From positions 992,001-1,056,000 of the forward strand of contig NZ_JADPQG010000001.1 of the NCBI RefSeq assembly GCF_015687175.1: DNA of 64,000 nucleotides, given 5' to 3'. A program made the position numbers and the translations under genes. The notes beneath the pieces were generated by a model. It made no database searches and was not told the DNA's origin. It saw only the letters and a list, made by a program, of their open reading frames with translations. This DNA is from Reinekea sp. G2M2-21. GTDB taxonomy: Bacteria; Pseudomonadota; Gammaproteobacteria; Pseudomonadales; Natronospirillaceae. Positions 45,295 to 58,521 of the stretch are shown piece after piece; position 1 is the first letter of the stretch; the number at the start of each line of letters is the position of its first letter.

Positions 45295-45720
45295 ATGAGC
45301 CAGGTATTCGGCGTGGACGTTACCACCGAAGACATTATTGAGACTTTGTCTTTTTTTGACTCCTGGGAGGAGCGATATAAATACATCATTGATCTGGGCA
45401 AGGAATTACCGGCAATTGATGAGTCTCTCAAGGTCGATGAGCATCTTGTTCGAGGTTGTCAAAGCCAGGTTTGGTTGGTGCCGGAGGTTGAACCCGATCA
45501 CTTAACCTTTCAGGTCGATTCCGATGCCCATATTGTGAAGGGGTTGTTGGCAGTGGTGTTGGCAGCTTTCAATGGTAAGTCCGCGCAAAGCATTCTGGAC
45601 TTTGATGTTGAAAACTACTTTAATCAATTGGACTTAGTGCGGCACCTGAGTCCAACCCGTGGAAATGGCTTAAGAGCCATGGTTCAAAAAATAAAAGACA
45701 CTGCACAAAGTATTCAATAG
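45295..45720 (+). CDS. sufE: Cysteine desulfuration protein SufE
   Basis: A 141-residue sulfur acceptor that takes persulfide sulfur from SufS and passes it to SufB. The active Cys is C55 in LVRGCQSQVWLVPE. The length is normal, and the gene closes the operon 19 bp after sufT. A short hairpin (ACATAAC-TG-GTTATGT, 45730-45745) follows without a T-run. Confidence 0.96.
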   Translation: MSQVFGVDVTTEDIIETLSFFDSWEERYKYIIDLGKELPAIDESLKVDEHLVRGCQSQVWLVPEVEPDHLTFQVDSDAHIVKGLLAVVLAAFNGKSAQSILDFDVENYFNQLDLVRHLSPTRGNGLRAMVQKIKDTAQSIQ

Positions 45721-45837
45721 TCCTCTACGACATAACTGGTTATGTGGGCGCAGGTTGACTTTAGAAAACCTGAGTCCGAACCGAATACTCAGCGACGTAA
45801 TCTGTTACTTAGCTGTCTAAAGTGAGCAGGAATCAAT

Positions 45838-47397
45838 TTGAAGCCAACATCCGTTAAAATCGCAGTTTTGATCGCGCTTGTACAAGCGATGCTTGCGGTC
45901 GTGTATTGGTTTGTGGATGTTGATTGGCTAATAATAACCTTATTGGTCATTCCTGTTGCTTTGCTTTTTTACCTGAATCCCAAGATTGAACGTCGTTATC
46001 AGGCCGATATTGAAGCAAGTCGGTTTGCGAAATTCGAAGCAAATCGTGAACTGAATAACGTTCGGCAAAGTGTCAACAAAGATCCGCTGACCGGATTGAA
46101 TAGCAGGATCTACATCAAAGAGCGATTGGACGAGTTGCTGGATGTAGCCATTAAACGACAACAATCCTGCGCCGTTTTGTATCTGGATCTCGATTTTTTT
46201 AAAGAATTTAACGAGGCTCTGGGTCATACCCTGGGCAATCAGCTGATCACCAAAGTAGGTCTGCGGCTAAAGAACCTGGTGAAGAAAGGCGATTTGCTCG
46301 GATACCACGGTGGCGATGAATTCATCATCATTTTGCCCACCATTCAAGATGCTATGGCCGCAGAACTGGTCGCACGCCGGATTATTGCGGAAATGGGTAA
46401 TCAATTTGAGTTACAAGGCCGCCAGCTCACCGTTTCTGCCAGTATTGGTATCGCAGTGGGCCCCATTGACGGTGGCGACAGTGAAGCCCTGATCCGGCGG
46501 GCAGAAAGTGCTTTGAAAGTAACCAAGGCGAATGGCCGGAAAGGCTATTCGTTTTACAGTCAAAGCCTGAATCATTCAGCTGCAGAACGGTTGAAGGTGG
46601 ACCAGATGCTGCGTGGCGCCCTCGACCGCGGTGAGTTTTCCCTTGCTTATCAAGCCATCATTTCTGTCAAAGACAAGCAGTTGAAAGGCTTTGAGGCGCT
46701 CATTCGCTGGACAAATCCGGAATTAGGGCGTGTGTCCCCTGCTGAATTTATCCCTATTGCTGAGCAAATCGGGTTGATATCCGATATTGGTAACTGGGTA
46801 CTGCGGGAGTCAACGCAACAACTGAAACTTTGGCAGGTGAAGCATCAACGCCCCTTGGTTATGTCGATTAACGTATCTCCGCGACAATTTCAGGATGAAT
46901 CAATCTTGTCTGCGGTGAAATCAACGATTAAGCAAACCGGATTACAAGCAAACTCAATTCAACTGGAAGTCACCGAAGGGCTGTTTTTGCGGGCTTCTGA
47001 TCGGACCCTTGCAAACATTAAATCGCTCAAACAATTTGGCATTAAGTTGGCTTTGGACGATTTCGGTACAGGCTTTTCATCGCTTTCGTATTTGAATCAA
47101 TTACCATTTGACGTTATCAAAGTTGATAAGTCTTTTGTGGATGGTTTATGCAGTAACGATAAAGACCGAAAAATGGTACAAGCGATCATATCCATCGCTC
47201 ACGGTCTGTCGATGGAAGTTGTTGTTGAGGGGGTGGAAACGCCACAGCAAGCGCATGTACTGCGTGAAATGATGGCGGATTCTCTGCAAGGCTATTATTA
47301 CAGCCAGCCATTGTCGGCCAAAGAAGCTGAAACTCGCTTTCTGGTCAGCAGCGATGTTGCTGCATTAGACGAACACATCTGGGACAAGCTTAACTGA
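45838..47397 (+). CDS. Membrane-bound GGDEF-EAL c-di-GMP enzyme
   Basis: A 519-residue protein. Two membrane helices (about residues 5-22 and 29-46) and a short coiled coil lead into a GGDEF domain with intact GGDEF motif (about residues 160-164). The RxxD inhibitory site is replaced by KKGD. An EAL domain follows with its main catalytic elements: FEALIRW, LEVTEG, LDDFGTGFSSL, VIKVDKSF and VVVEGVET. Both synthesis and hydrolysis of c-di-GMP are therefore possible. The start is TTG 45838. No sensor domain is present apart from the membrane part. It is transcribed separately between sufE and ndk. Confidence 0.9.
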   Translation: MKPTSVKIAVLIALVQAMLAVVYWFVDVDWLIITLLVIPVALLFYLNPKIERRYQADIEASRFAKFEANRELNNVRQSVNKDPLTGLNSRIYIKERLDELLDVAIKRQQSCAVLYLDLDFFKEFNEALGHTLGNQLITKVGLRLKNLVKKGDLLGYHGGDEFIIILPTIQDAMAAELVARRIIAEMGNQFELQGRQLTVSASIGIAVGPIDGGDSEALIRRAESALKVTKANGRKGYSFYSQSLNHSAAERLKVDQMLRGALDRGEFSLAYQAIISVKDKQLKGFEALIRWTNPELGRVSPAEFIPIAEQIGLISDIGNWVLRESTQQLKLWQVKHQRPLVMSINVSPRQFQDESILSAVKSTIKQTGLQANSIQLEVTEGLFLRASDRTLANIKSLKQFGIKLALDDFGTGFSSLSYLNQLPFDVIKVDKSFVDGLCSNDKDRKMVQAIISIAHGLSMEVVVEGVETPQQAHVLREMMADSLQGYYYSQPLSAKEAETRFLVSSDVAALDEHIWDKLN

Positions 47398-47577
47398 TCC
47401 GCTGCTCAATCGGCTAAGATCACCTCAATGCCCCTTGAGTCCGAACTATCTGCTCCGTTGTCTGCATTTCGATACAAAATCTGTAAAAGTTCAGTTTTTT
47501 ATGGATGGCATCATAGGCGTTCGAACCGTATAATCCGCCGCCGAAAATACAACAAAGACTACCTGGAGAGAATTGTA

Positions 47578-48003
47578 ATGGCGATTGAACGTACTTTTTC
47601 TATTGTGAAACCTGATGCAGTGGCCCGTGACCTGGTGGGTAAAATATACTCCCGTTTTGAGTCTGCAGGGTTAAAAATCATTGCTTCCAAAATGATCCAT
47701 ATGTCGAAAGAGCAGGCTGAAGGGTTCTACGCAGAGCATAAAGAGCGTCCTTTCTTTCCAAATCTGGTTGAGTTCATGACCTCTGGACCGGTAATGGTGC
47801 AGGTTTTGGAAGGCGAAAACGCAATTGTTAAAAATCGTGAAATTATGGGTGCGACTAACCCAGCAGACGCTGCAGCTGGTACAATCCGTCATGATTTTGC
47901 TCAAAGTATTGATGCTAATTCCGTACACGGTTCAGATGCACCTGCGTCAGCGGCTCGTGAAATTGCGTACTTTTTCGAAGAAAACGAAATTCATTCTCGA
48001 TAA
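47578..48003 (+). CDS. ndk: Nucleoside diphosphate kinase
   Basis: A 141-residue enzyme balancing NTP pools through a phosphohistidine. The family start [20 protein letters not shown] and the active-site His in [12 protein letters not shown] (about residue 116) are clear, and the length is standard. GGAGAG stands before ATG 47578. It is followed by a strong terminator, so it may be transcribed alone. Confidence 0.97.
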   Translation: MAIERTFSIVKPDAVARDLVGKIYSRFESAGLKIIASKMIHMSKEQAEGFYAEHKERPFFPNLVEFMTSGPVMVQVLEGENAIVKNREIMGATNPADAAAGTIRHDFAQSIDANSVHGSDAPASAAREIAYFFEENEIHSR

Positions 48004-48051
48004 AGTAGCGGATGCTGGGGTAATTCCCCGGCAACTGACATCATTACTGCT

Positions 48052-48084
48052 AAGGGAGGCCAGTATTGTACTGGCCTCCCTTTT
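48052..48084 (+). terminator. Rho-independent terminator after ndk
   Basis: A perfect 14-bp stem (48052-48065 with 48069-48082) with a TTG loop, ending in a short T run. Confidence 0.9.
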
Positions 48085-48139
48085 GAGTTTTAGAAAAGAC
48101 GCTGAACGTCGAGATAAATCGGTTTAATAGGTGAAGTAA

Positions 48140-49297
48140 ATGACCCAATCAACACAGAAAGTTAACTTGCTCGGTATGGGAATGGCTTCCATGGAACGCT
48201 TTTTTATGGAAGAGCTGGGTGAGAAGCGGTTTCGCGCGACCCAGGTGTTGAAATGGATTCATCAACGTGGGGTTGATAATTTCGATGATATGACCGATGT
48301 CAGCGTCGCCTTGCGCGAAAAGTTGAAAACCTGTGCTGAGATTGTCGCACCGGAAGTTACTTTTAAAAAATATTCCAAAGACGGTACCCGTAAATGGGTC
48401 ATGAAGATGCCTGGAGGCAGCGCGGTCGAGACGGTATTTATTCCAGAGGATGATCGCGGCACCCTATGTGTGTCCTCACAAATAGGCTGTGCATTGGATT
48501 GTTCTTTCTGTTCAACCGGTAAGCAGGGCTTTAACCGAGATCTAAGCGCGGCTGAAATTATCGGTCAGTTGTGGGTGGCGGCCCGCTCTTGGGATGAACC
48601 CGGTAAAAAGCGTGAACGACATGTGACTAATGTGGTCATGATGGGCATGGGCGAGCCGTTGCTCAACTATGATAATGTCGTTGAAGCCATGAACCTGATG
48701 ATGGAAGATAACGCTTACGGCCTGTCGAAACGTCGGGTCACTGTCAGTACATCGGGCGTAGTACCCCGTATTTATGACCTCGCCGAAGTGACCGATGTGT
48801 CTATGGCATTGTCGCTTCATGCTCCAAATGATGCCTTGCGCAATGAGTTGGTCCCTATCAATAAGCGCTACGGTATCGATGAAACCCTGGCTGCCGTCAA
48901 CGCTTATTTTGCCCGTCTGCCCGACAAACGAGTCGTGACGATTGAATACACCCTGATGAATCAGATCAATGACAAGGAAGAACATGCACATGAATTAGCG
49001 CAAGTGCTCAAGAGTACGCCTTGTAAAATCAACCTGATTCCCTTTAATCCGTTCCCGAACTCTGGTTATGAGCGTCCGAGTAATAATCGCATTCATCGAT
49101 TTAAGGACATTCTGCAGCAAGCTGGATACAATGTAACGATTCGTAAAACCCGTGGCGATGATATCGATGCAGCCTGCGGCCAATTGGTCGGGCAGGTTGT
49201 CGATAAAACCCGGCGCTCGGTAAAATTTATCGAAGCCGTCGAGTTAGGGCACACAGCAGCGACCGTCGCCAATCGTCGCAGTGATCGGAGTTCATAA
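48140..49297 (+). CDS. rlmN: 23S rRNA/tRNA adenine C2-methyltransferase RlmN
   Basis: A 385-residue radical-SAM enzyme that methylates A2503 of 23S rRNA and A37 of some tRNAs. The radical-SAM Cys cluster is [23 protein letters not shown] is the SAM-binding motif, and a C-terminal Cys lies in DAACGQL. The position upstream of pilF and ispG is the conserved gammaproteobacterial order; pilF starts 2 bp after the stop. Confidence 0.96.
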   Translation: MTQSTQKVNLLGMGMASMERFFMEELGEKRFRATQVLKWIHQRGVDNFDDMTDVSVALREKLKTCAEIVAPEVTFKKYSKDGTRKWVMKMPGGSAVETVFIPEDDRGTLCVSSQIGCALDCSFCSTGKQGFNRDLSAAEIIGQLWVAARSWDEPGKKRERHVTNVVMMGMGEPLLNYDNVVEAMNLMMEDNAYGLSKRRVTVSTSGVVPRIYDLAEVTDVSMALSLHAPNDALRNELVPINKRYGIDETLAAVNAYFARLPDKRVVTIEYTLMNQINDKEEHAHELAQVLKSTPCKINLIPFNPFPNSGYERPSNNRIHRFKDILQQAGYNVTIRKTRGDDIDAACGQLVGQVVDKTRRSVKFIEAVELGHTAATVANRRSDRSS

Positions 49298-49299
49298 TA

Positions 49300-50091
49300 A
49301 TGAGAAAAGCAGTCAGCAAACTCAGCCTATTGTTGCTCAGCCTGTTGCTGGTGGGTTGTATCACCACCACGATCAGTCCTTATGATGACAAAAAAGACTT
49401 GGCAAAAGCCGAACAAACTTATGTTCAGATAGGTTATGGGTACTTTGAACAGGGCAATATGCAGGAAGCGAAAAGGGCATTGACCAAAGCGTTGGATATC
49501 AATTCCAAGTCAGCCGGTGCCCATATGGGATTGGCTCGGGTCTATGACCGGGAACTCGAATATGACCTAGCGGAGCATCATTTCAAGAAAGCACTGCGAT
49601 ATGAAGAAACAACGGAAGGGCATTTCCAGTTTGGCGTTTATTTATACAATCGTGGTGACCTGAAAGGTGCTTACCGTGAGTTCAAAGATGTCTTGAAGGA
49701 TACGATTTACGTTCGCCGTGCCCGTGCTTTTGAATACCAGGGCGTTGTCGCCAATCGCCTTGAAAAAACCGATGAAGCAATTGGATATTTTAAGCGGGCA
49801 GTGACGCTGAATCCTATGTTGGCAAACAGCCATATCGGGTTAACCAACATCTACTTTGCGCAACAGGATTATGCCGCCGCCTATAAACAATACAACGAAT
49901 TTGTCGGCTTGGTCCGAGGGCAGTTGTCGCGCCATTCGGCGGCGACACTGTGGTTAGGTATTCAGTTAGCGGATATGGCCGGAGACAGTAATGCGGTTTC
50001 ATCTCTGATACTTCAGTTGCGCAATCAGTTTGCAGACTCCGCCGAATATCAAAATTACCTGAAATGGAAAGCGGAGAAGGACGCTTCATGA
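49300..50091 (+). CDS. pilF: Type IV pilus biogenesis lipoprotein PilF/PilW
   Basis: A 263-residue TPR lipoprotein acting as pilotin for the PilQ secretin. The signal ends in the lipobox LLVGC (Cys about residue 19). At least four TPR units follow (for example [19 protein letters not shown] and [20 protein letters not shown]). The stop overlaps ispG by 4 bp. In E. coli and many relatives rodZ lies between pilF and ispG; it is absent here. Confidence 0.92.
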   Translation: MRKAVSKLSLLLLSLLLVGCITTTISPYDDKKDLAKAEQTYVQIGYGYFEQGNMQEAKRALTKALDINSKSAGAHMGLARVYDRELEYDLAEHHFKKALRYEETTEGHFQFGVYLYNRGDLKGAYREFKDVLKDTIYVRRARAFEYQGVVANRLEKTDEAIGYFKRAVTLNPMLANSHIGLTNIYFAQQDYAAAYKQYNEFVGLVRGQLSRHSAATLWLGIQLADMAGDSNAVSSLILQLRNQFADSAEYQNYLKWKAEKDAS

Positions 50092-51206
50092 ATAAGCAAC
50101 ACGAAAGCCCGATAAAACGTCGAGTATCCCGAAAAATATGGGTCGGTAATGTGCCCATTGGCGGCGATGCGCCCATTGCTGTTCAGTCCATGACGAATAC
50201 AGAAACCTGCGATGTCGACGCGACAGTGGCTCAGATCCAAGCACTTGAAAACGCCGGTGCCGATCTGGTCCGCGTTTCCGTGCCTTCCATGGAAGCGGCG
50301 GAAGCTTTTGGGAAAATCCGTCAGCGCGTCAATGTGCCGCTGATATCCGACATTCATTTCGACCATAAAATCGCGCTGCGGGTTGCCGAACTGGGTGTCG
50401 ATTGTCTGCGTATTAACCCTGGCAATATTGGACGGGAAGATCGCGTTCGAGCGGTTGTCGATGCTGCGCGTGACAAAAATATTCCTATCCGAATTGGCGT
50501 GAACGCAGGCTCCTTGGAGAAAGATCTACAGAAGAAATATGGAGAACCAACCCCTGAGGCTCTGGTTGAATCCGCCATGCGTCATATTGATATTCTGGAC
50601 CGGTTGGATTATCCAAATTTCAAATTAAGCTTGAAGGCGTCGGACGTCTTTATGACAGTCGCTGCCTACCGACAGATCGCTAATCAGATTGAGCAACCCT
50701 TGCATTTGGGTATAACCGAGGCAGGCGGCTTGCGCAGCGGTACCGTGAAATCGGCTGTAGGCTTGGGCATGCTGTTGATGGATGGCATTGGCGATACCTT
50801 GCGGGTGTCATTGGCGGCCGATCCGGTAGAAGAAATTAAAGTCGGTTTCGATATTCTCAAGAGCCTGCGGTTGCGCAGCAAGGGTATTAACTTTATTGCC
50901 TGTCCGAGTTGTTCGCGGCAGAATTTCGATGTAATAAGTACCATGAATCAGTTGGAAAGCCGGCTTGAAGATGTTCTGACACCTTTAGACGTCGCAGTGA
51001 TCGGTTGTGTTGTCAATGGTCCTGGCGAAGCAAAAGAGGCCGATCTTGGTATTACTGGTGGTACGCCCAATAATCTGGTGTATGTGTCCGGTGCGCCAGA
51101 TCACAAAGTGGATAATGCTCAGCTGGTTGATCATTTTGAAGCCTTGATCCGGCAAAAAATCAAAGAAAAAGATCGGTTGGAAAATGCGATCATTGCAAAA
51201 ACTTAA
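50088..51206 (+). CDS. ispG: 4-hydroxy-3-methylbut-2-en-1-yl diphosphate synthase IspG
   Basis: A 372-residue [4Fe-4S] enzyme of the MEP isoprenoid pathway. A TIM-barrel domain ([42 protein letters not shown]) is followed by the cluster-binding domain with [11 protein letters not shown] and [16 protein letters not shown]. The ATG at 50088 overlaps the pilF stop. Its cluster is a plausible client of the SUF operon 5 kb upstream. Confidence 0.97.
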   Translation: MNKQHESPIKRRVSRKIWVGNVPIGGDAPIAVQSMTNTETCDVDATVAQIQALENAGADLVRVSVPSMEAAEAFGKIRQRVNVPLISDIHFDHKIALRVAELGVDCLRINPGNIGREDRVRAVVDAARDKNIPIRIGVNAGSLEKDLQKKYGEPTPEALVESAMRHIDILDRLDYPNFKLSLKASDVFMTVAAYRQIANQIEQPLHLGITEAGGLRSGTVKSAVGLGMLLMDGIGDTLRVSLAADPVEEIKVGFDILKSLRLRSKGINFIACPSCSRQNFDVISTMNQLESRLEDVLTPLDVAVIGCVVNGPGEAKEADLGITGGTPNNLVYVSGAPDHKVDNAQLVDHFEALIRQKIKEKDRLENAIIAKT

Positions 51207-51218
51207 GGAGTGACTCGT

Positions 51219-52496
51219 TTGTCTACGCTGCAATCCATCCGCGGAATGAATGATATTCTGCCGTCAGACAGCCCTCTGTGGCAGTATCTTGAAGGTCAGG
51301 TTAAATCGGTACTCAGTCAATATGGCTATCGCGAAATCCGCCTGCCTATCGTTGAGGCAACGGAGTTATTCGCTCGCGGTGTCGGGGAACACACCGACAT
51401 CGTGGAAAAAGAAATGTATACCTTTAATGATCGCAATGATGACAGCCTGACATTGCGACCCGAAGGCACCGCAGGATGCGTGCGTGCTGCGTTGCAGCAT
51501 GGTTTACTGCACAATCAGATACAGCGCCTGTGGTATCACGGCCCTATGTTTCGCTATGAACGACCGCAAAAAGGCCGTTATCGTCAGTTTTATCAGATCG
51601 GCGTTGAAACGTTTGGGATGGCCGGTGCGGATATCGATGCCGAATTGATCCTGCTCACGCACCGGTTATTTAAAAATCTGTGTGTGTCAGAGTCTTTAAC
51701 CCTTCATCTCAATACGTTGGGTAGCAGTGAAGCGCGTGCTCGTTACCGCAAAGCGCTGGTGGATTATCTTGAGGGTGTGAAAGATAAATTGGATGACGAC
51801 AGTCAGCGTCGACTCTATGTCAATCCAATGCGAATTCTGGACAGTAAATCTGCATCAACGCAGGCCTTACTGAATGATGCACCACAGTTTGATGATTATA
51901 TTGACGAAGAATCGAAACTGCATTTTGAGCAACTCTGTAAGCTATTAGACAGCGCCGGTGTTGCCTATGTCGTGAATCCAAGACTGGTACGTGGCTTGGA
52001 TTACTACACCAAAACCGTTTTCGAGTGGATGACAGATGCACTCGGGGCTCAGGGCACGGTGTGTGGTGGCGGACGCTATGATGGTCTGGTTCCCATGCTG
52101 GGCGGTAAACCCACTCCAGCTTCCGGATTTGCGATGGGTATCGAGCGCATTTTGCTGCTTTTACAAGCGCTGAATGTCGTGCCTGAAACCATTCACAAGA
52201 CCATCGATGTGTTTTTGGTCGCTGCAGGTAATGAAGCCGAAGCAGTAGCGTTGAAGTTGGCTGAGCAAGTCCGTTCAGATAAGCCCGGCATTCGCCTGCA
52301 AATGAACTGTGGCGGCGGTAGTTTCAAGAATCAGATGAAGAAGGCTGATAAGTCGGGTGCTTCTGTCGCATTGATTCTTGGTGATGAAGAAGCTCGCTCA
52401 GAGCAGGTTCAGGTCAAAGATTTACAAGGAAATAACGAGCAACAGGCATCTTCTTGGTCTGAAGTGGCTGAAGTTCTGGGGCGACTAGGGCTATAA
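51219..52496 (+). CDS. hisS: Histidyl-tRNA synthetase
   Basis: A 425-residue class II aminoacyl-tRNA synthetase. Motif 1 region ([20 protein letters not shown]), motif 2 ([21 protein letters not shown]), the His-specific [14 protein letters not shown] and motif 3 ([11 protein letters not shown]) are present, with an anticodon-binding C-terminal domain. TTG 51219 is chosen because AAGGAG (51205-51210) gives 8-nt spacing; GTG 51210 would lie inside that ribosome binding site. Confidence 0.96.
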   Translation: MSTLQSIRGMNDILPSDSPLWQYLEGQVKSVLSQYGYREIRLPIVEATELFARGVGEHTDIVEKEMYTFNDRNDDSLTLRPEGTAGCVRAALQHGLLHNQIQRLWYHGPMFRYERPQKGRYRQFYQIGVETFGMAGADIDAELILLTHRLFKNLCVSESLTLHLNTLGSSEARARYRKALVDYLEGVKDKLDDDSQRRLYVNPMRILDSKSASTQALLNDAPQFDDYIDEESKLHFEQLCKLLDSAGVAYVVNPRLVRGLDYYTKTVFEWMTDALGAQGTVCGGGRYDGLVPMLGGKPTPASGFAMGIERILLLLQALNVVPETIHKTIDVFLVAAGNEAEAVALKLAEQVRSDKPGIRLQMNCGGGSFKNQMKKADKSGASVALILGDEEARSEQVQVKDLQGNNEQQASSWSEVAEVLGRLGL

Positions 52497-52554
52497 TCCT
52501 GCGCTGAATTTTAAATAACCGGTGTTAGCATTCACACCGATAGTCATAAGAAAA

Positions 52555-52577
52555 GCCGGCATTGAGCCGGCAATTTT
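52555..52577 (+). terminator. Terminator-like hairpin between hisS and yfgM
   Basis: GCCGGC-ATTGA-GCCGGC followed by AATTTT. It lies 59 bp after the hisS stop and may reduce rather than stop read-through into yfgM. Confidence 0.65.
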
Positions 52578-52598
52578 GTGTTTTTGGGAGTTATAAGC

Positions 52599-53231
52599 GT
52601 GTACGAAACGGATCAGGAACAGATTGAAGCGATGAAAGGCTGGTGGAGCCAGAACGGCAACTGGGTTATCGGCGGCTTTGTTGTTTTTTTGGCTGCCTTT
52701 ATTGGTTATCACTGGTATATCGCCAGCGCCGAAAAACATCGGTTCGAAGCATCAGCAACATACGAACAACTGTTAGTGAACATAACCAGCGAAACCCCAG
52801 ATCTTGAGCAACAGAAGACTCTGACCAATTTGTTAAAGAGCGACTATGCCGATCTGGGCTATGGCGCAATGGCGGCGTTGATTGAAGCAAAAACGGCCGT
52901 TGACGCGCAAGATTACCCGACGGCGTTGGCGCAGTTGGAGTGGGCTGAAAAAAATGGCGATGCCTCGCTGCAGTCGGTCATTTTGTACCGCAAAGCCCAA
53001 GTTCAGTATGCGATGAACAAGCTGGATGCCGCACTGACAACGCTGAATGCCATTAAAGGCGAAGGGCATCAAGCCGTTTCTTATGAGTTGAAAGGCGATA
53101 TTTTGCTGGAGCAGGGTAAACGCGATGAAGCTCGGGCTGCCTATCAACAGGCTCTGGATATGAGCGCTGATCAGAGCGTTAATAACCCGTTTTTGAAAAT
53201 CAAACTGGATGATTTAGCCGTTGCTGAATAA
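52599..53231 (+). CDS. yfgM: YfgM-type ancillary SecYEG translocon subunit
   Basis: A 210-residue inner-membrane protein with one N-terminal transmembrane helix (about residues 23-43, WVIGGFVVFLAAFIGYHWYI) and a periplasmic TPR-like domain. In E. coli YfgM binds PpiD at the Sec translocon. GTG 52599 has GGGAG 8 nt upstream. The stop overlaps bamB by 11 bp; the order hisS-yfgM-bamB-der is conserved. Confidence 0.92.
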   Translation: MYETDQEQIEAMKGWWSQNGNWVIGGFVVFLAAFIGYHWYIASAEKHRFEASATYEQLLVNITSETPDLEQQKTLTNLLKSDYADLGYGAMAALIEAKTAVDAQDYPTALAQLEWAEKNGDASLQSVILYRKAQVQYAMNKLDAALTTLNAIKGEGHQAVSYELKGDILLEQGKRDEARAAYQQALDMSADQSVNNPFLKIKLDDLAVAE

Positions 53232-54387
53232 GAACACACTGCTTCAAGGTTTTTTATATAGCTGCATAGCCGTCGTTATGACGGCGTGTGCGTCTGGCGG
53301 ATTAAATGAAAAACCAGCACAGCTGCCTGAAACGCTTCCGGCAAAGGTATCGCTGGATGTGCAGTGGTGGCACATTTTAGGCGACGAGCATGCTCCTAAA
53401 TCCTTCGGTCAACGATCACCGGTGGTTTATGGCGATCATGCCTATGTTGGTTTGGCACAGGGTGATATTTTTAAAATTGATCTGAGCGGAAACCAGACAC
53501 GATTAGGTACGCACGGCTACAGGATAACCGCGCCTTTGAGCCTGAATAAAGATCAGATGGTTATCTTAGACGAGCGTGGCATGGTGTCCCTGGCGGATCT
53601 GTCGTTGCAACTGCAGTGGTCAACGCCATTGAATGCGTTGGCAACGGAACCTGCGTTGATGACTGAAAACCGCATTTTCGTGCAGACTATCGACGGCCGT
53701 GTGAACGCCATTGAGCGAATTACCGGTCGCCTTTTGTGGAGTTTTCAAGACGCGGAACCCGATCTAACATTGACCGGAACCAGTACCCCGGAGCTCATCA
53801 ATACCAACCAAGGGCCTGCTGTTGTGACCGGTCTGGCCAACGGCAAGCTTGTTGCCCTGAATGTTGTGGACGGCAGCGTGGTTTGGGAATACCGCATAAC
53901 CCGAGCCAGCGGTAAAACCGAGGTCAGTCGACTGGTCGATGTAGATGCCCAGGTTACCAATTTGGGCGACCGGTTGATTGCCACCGCCTATCAGGGTGAC
54001 TTGATTGTCGTCGATACCGCCACAGGGCAGGTATTGCAAGCTCGCGAATTTTCTACATACCGTTCAATTCAGGTCGATGACCGGGCTTGGTATGGGGTAA
54101 ACGCCAAAAGCGAAATTGTTGCAATGAATCCGTCAACGTTGGAACAACAATGGCTGAACAGCGATTTTACTTATCGGCAACTGAGTGAGCTGGTCGTAAC
54201 GGACAAATATCTTGCTGTCAGCGATGTTGCGGGTTACCTGCATGTACTGGACAAATCGACCGGCGAATGGTTGGGATCACGCCATATCGATTACCGTGGG
54301 GCGAAAACAGATCCGGTGCCATTCGGTGATGGCGTCCTGATGCAGGGCCACAGTACCCGTGTTAAGTTGGTAACATTTAATCAATAA
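53221..54387 (+). CDS. bamB: Outer-membrane assembly lipoprotein BamB
   Basis: A 388-residue PQQ-type beta-propeller lipoprotein of the BAM complex. The signal ends in the lipobox MTACAS (Cys about residue 22). Propeller blades with repeats such as RVNAIERITGRLLWSF, KLVALNVVDGSVVWEY and YLHVLDKSTGEWLG are clear. The start is TTG 53221 inside the yfgM 3' end; no other start leaves a complete signal peptide. Confidence 0.94.
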   Translation: MLNKNTLLQGFLYSCIAVVMTACASGGLNEKPAQLPETLPAKVSLDVQWWHILGDEHAPKSFGQRSPVVYGDHAYVGLAQGDIFKIDLSGNQTRLGTHGYRITAPLSLNKDQMVILDERGMVSLADLSLQLQWSTPLNALATEPALMTENRIFVQTIDGRVNAIERITGRLLWSFQDAEPDLTLTGTSTPELINTNQGPAVVTGLANGKLVALNVVDGSVVWEYRITRASGKTEVSRLVDVDAQVTNLGDRLIATAYQGDLIVVDTATGQVLQAREFSTYRSIQVDDRAWYGVNAKSEIVAMNPSTLEQQWLNSDFTYRQLSELVVTDKYLAVSDVAGYLHVLDKSTGEWLGSRHIDYRGAKTDPVPFGDGVLMQGHSTRVKLVTFNQ

Positions 54388-54396
54388 AGCTCAAGT

Positions 54397-54456
54397 AAAC
54401 GACTGTTGGTTTTAAGCTTCTTTCGTGGTTGCTTGAAAATTGATCAGTCGTTTTTT
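54397..54456 (+). terminator. Extended terminator after bamB
   Basis: AAACGACTG (54397-54405) pairs with CAGTCGTTT (54445-54453) and a T6 run follows. The long loop can form an inner stem (TTTTAAGC with GCTTGAAAA). Confidence 0.7.
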
Positions 54457-54561
54457 ATTTGGTAAAAGAAAGTACGGTGGTTTGCGTTTTGCTGGCTTGA
54501 AAGCCGGGTCCTGATGAAACCGAACTACACTGAATGCATTCATTACATAGTTGAAAACATC

Positions 54562-55932
54562 ATGACTCCAGTTATCGCCCTCGTCGGGCGTCCAAATGTC
54601 GGCAAATCGACACTATTTAACCGATTCACTCGTACCCGTGACGCGCTGGTCGCGGATTGGTCGGGCCTTACCCGGGATCGTAAGTACGGCGATGGCAAAC
54701 TAGAAGATCGGCCCTTTATTGTCATTGACACTGGCGGTGTCAGTGGCTTTGAAGAGGGATTAGACGCGGCAATGGCCGAGCAAAGTTTTGCTGCCATCGA
54801 AGAGGCGGATGCGGTCTTATTTTTGGTGGACGGTATTACCGGTTTAACCGGGGCAGATGAATTCCTTGCGGACCATCTGCGCAAAACCAATAAGCCCATT
54901 ACTGTGGTTGTTAATAAAACCGATGGGCGCGACCCAGATGTGGCCACCGCCGATTTCTTTGAGCTCGGGTTAGGGCAGCCAGTCGCCATCGCCGCTTCGC
55001 AAAACCGTGGCGTTCGCTCGTTGCTGGAAGACGTACTGGAGCAGTTTCCCGCTCCGGAAGAAATTATCGATCCCTTACAGGATGACTCTATTCGACTGGC
55101 CATTATCGGTCGTCCGAATGTTGGGAAGTCAACGTTGGTCAATCGAATGCTCGGCGAAGATCGCGTGGTCGTTTACGATCACCCCGGTACCACCATGGAC
55201 AGTATTTATATTCCCTATGAGCGCCATGGCAAGGCTTATACTCTAATCGATACTGCCGGTGTGCGCCGACGAAAAAATATCACCGAAGCGGTGGAGAAAT
55301 TCTCTATCGTAAAAACGCTACAGGCCATTCAAGACGCTAATGTCGTTGTTATCGTGGTTGACGCTCAGGTCGGCCTGGTGGATCAGGACATGCATATGTT
55401 GGGTTTCGCATTGGAGTCCGGTCGAGCGTTGGTTATTGCCATTAACAAATGGGATGGATTGTCAGAAGATCAGAAGGAAACTGTGAAAGTTGCCATTGAT
55501 CGTCGGTTACCGTTTTTGGATTGGGCCGATATTCATTTTATTTCAGCAAAACACGGCACTAACGTCGGACATTTATACGAGTCGGTTGAAGAGGCTTATG
55601 AGGGCGCGCGTAGTAAGTGGAGCACAAACCATCTGACTACCTTGATGCAAGGGGTCGTCGAAATGCACCAGCCTCCTATGATTGGGGGGCGTCGCATTAA
55701 ATTGCGCTATGCGCATCAGGGCGGATCGAATCCCCCCATTGTGGTAATCCACGGAAATCAGGTCGGAAAGTTGCCTGGAAGTTATAAACGTTATCTGGAA
55801 AATGCCTTCCGAAAAGCCCTTGGTGTGCGCGGAACACCAATTCGCTTTGAATTCAAAACCAGTGAAAACCCTTATGATGATATCGCTAAAGGGCGGCGTT
55901 CAACTAAGCCAAAAGGTCGCAAAGGTCGATAA
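54562..55932 (+). CDS. der: Ribosome assembly GTPase Der (EngA)
   Basis: A 456-residue GTPase with two tandem G domains, needed for 50S maturation. The first has [18 protein letters not shown] and NKTDG; the second [18 protein letters not shown] and NKWDG. A KH-like C-terminal domain follows ([38 protein letters not shown]) and a basic tail. ATG 54562 is where homology starts; an in-frame start at 54514 would add 16 residues. Confidence 0.97.
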   Translation: MTPVIALVGRPNVGKSTLFNRFTRTRDALVADWSGLTRDRKYGDGKLEDRPFIVIDTGGVSGFEEGLDAAMAEQSFAAIEEADAVLFLVDGITGLTGADEFLADHLRKTNKPITVVVNKTDGRDPDVATADFFELGLGQPVAIAASQNRGVRSLLEDVLEQFPAPEEIIDPLQDDSIRLAIIGRPNVGKSTLVNRMLGEDRVVVYDHPGTTMDSIYIPYERHGKAYTLIDTAGVRRRKNITEAVEKFSIVKTLQAIQDANVVVIVVDAQVGLVDQDMHMLGFALESGRALVIAINKWDGLSEDQKETVKVAIDRRLPFLDWADIHFISAKHGTNVGHLYESVEEAYEGARSKWSTNHLTTLMQGVVEMHQPPMIGGRRIKLRYAHQGGSNPPIVVIHGNQVGKLPGSYKRYLENAFRKALGVRGTPIRFEFKTSENPYDDIAKGRRSTKPKGRKGR

Positions 55933-55943
55933 TCTGCGGCTTC

Positions 55944-55969
55944 AAAGGAGTGTTTGGTGCACTCCTTTT
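55944..55969 (+). terminator. Rho-independent terminator after der
   Basis: AAAGGAGTG (55944-55952), 7-nt loop, CACTCCTTT (55960-55968), then T. It lies 11 bp after the stop. Confidence 0.82.
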
Positions 55970-58410
<2,441 letters not shown>

Positions 58411-58472
58411 GTCCGATGTGAAAGGGGTTGGCGATAAATTTTAGTATCCGCCGGTCTCATAACTAGCATGTC

Positions 58473-58504
58473 AGCCAGCATACATTGCGTTTGCTGGCTT
58501 TTTT
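58473..58504 (+). terminator. Rho-independent terminator after the protease gene
   Basis: AGCCAGCA (58473-58480), 11-nt loop, TGCTGGCT (58492-58499), ending in a run of T. Confidence 0.82.
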
Positions 58505-58521
58505 ATGAAGTGATCTTTCGG

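Noticed and set aside
54543-55142. Minus-strand open frame of 199 codons inside der
   Set aside because: Ser/Pro/Thr-rich shadow of the two GTPase P-loop regions, no independent support.
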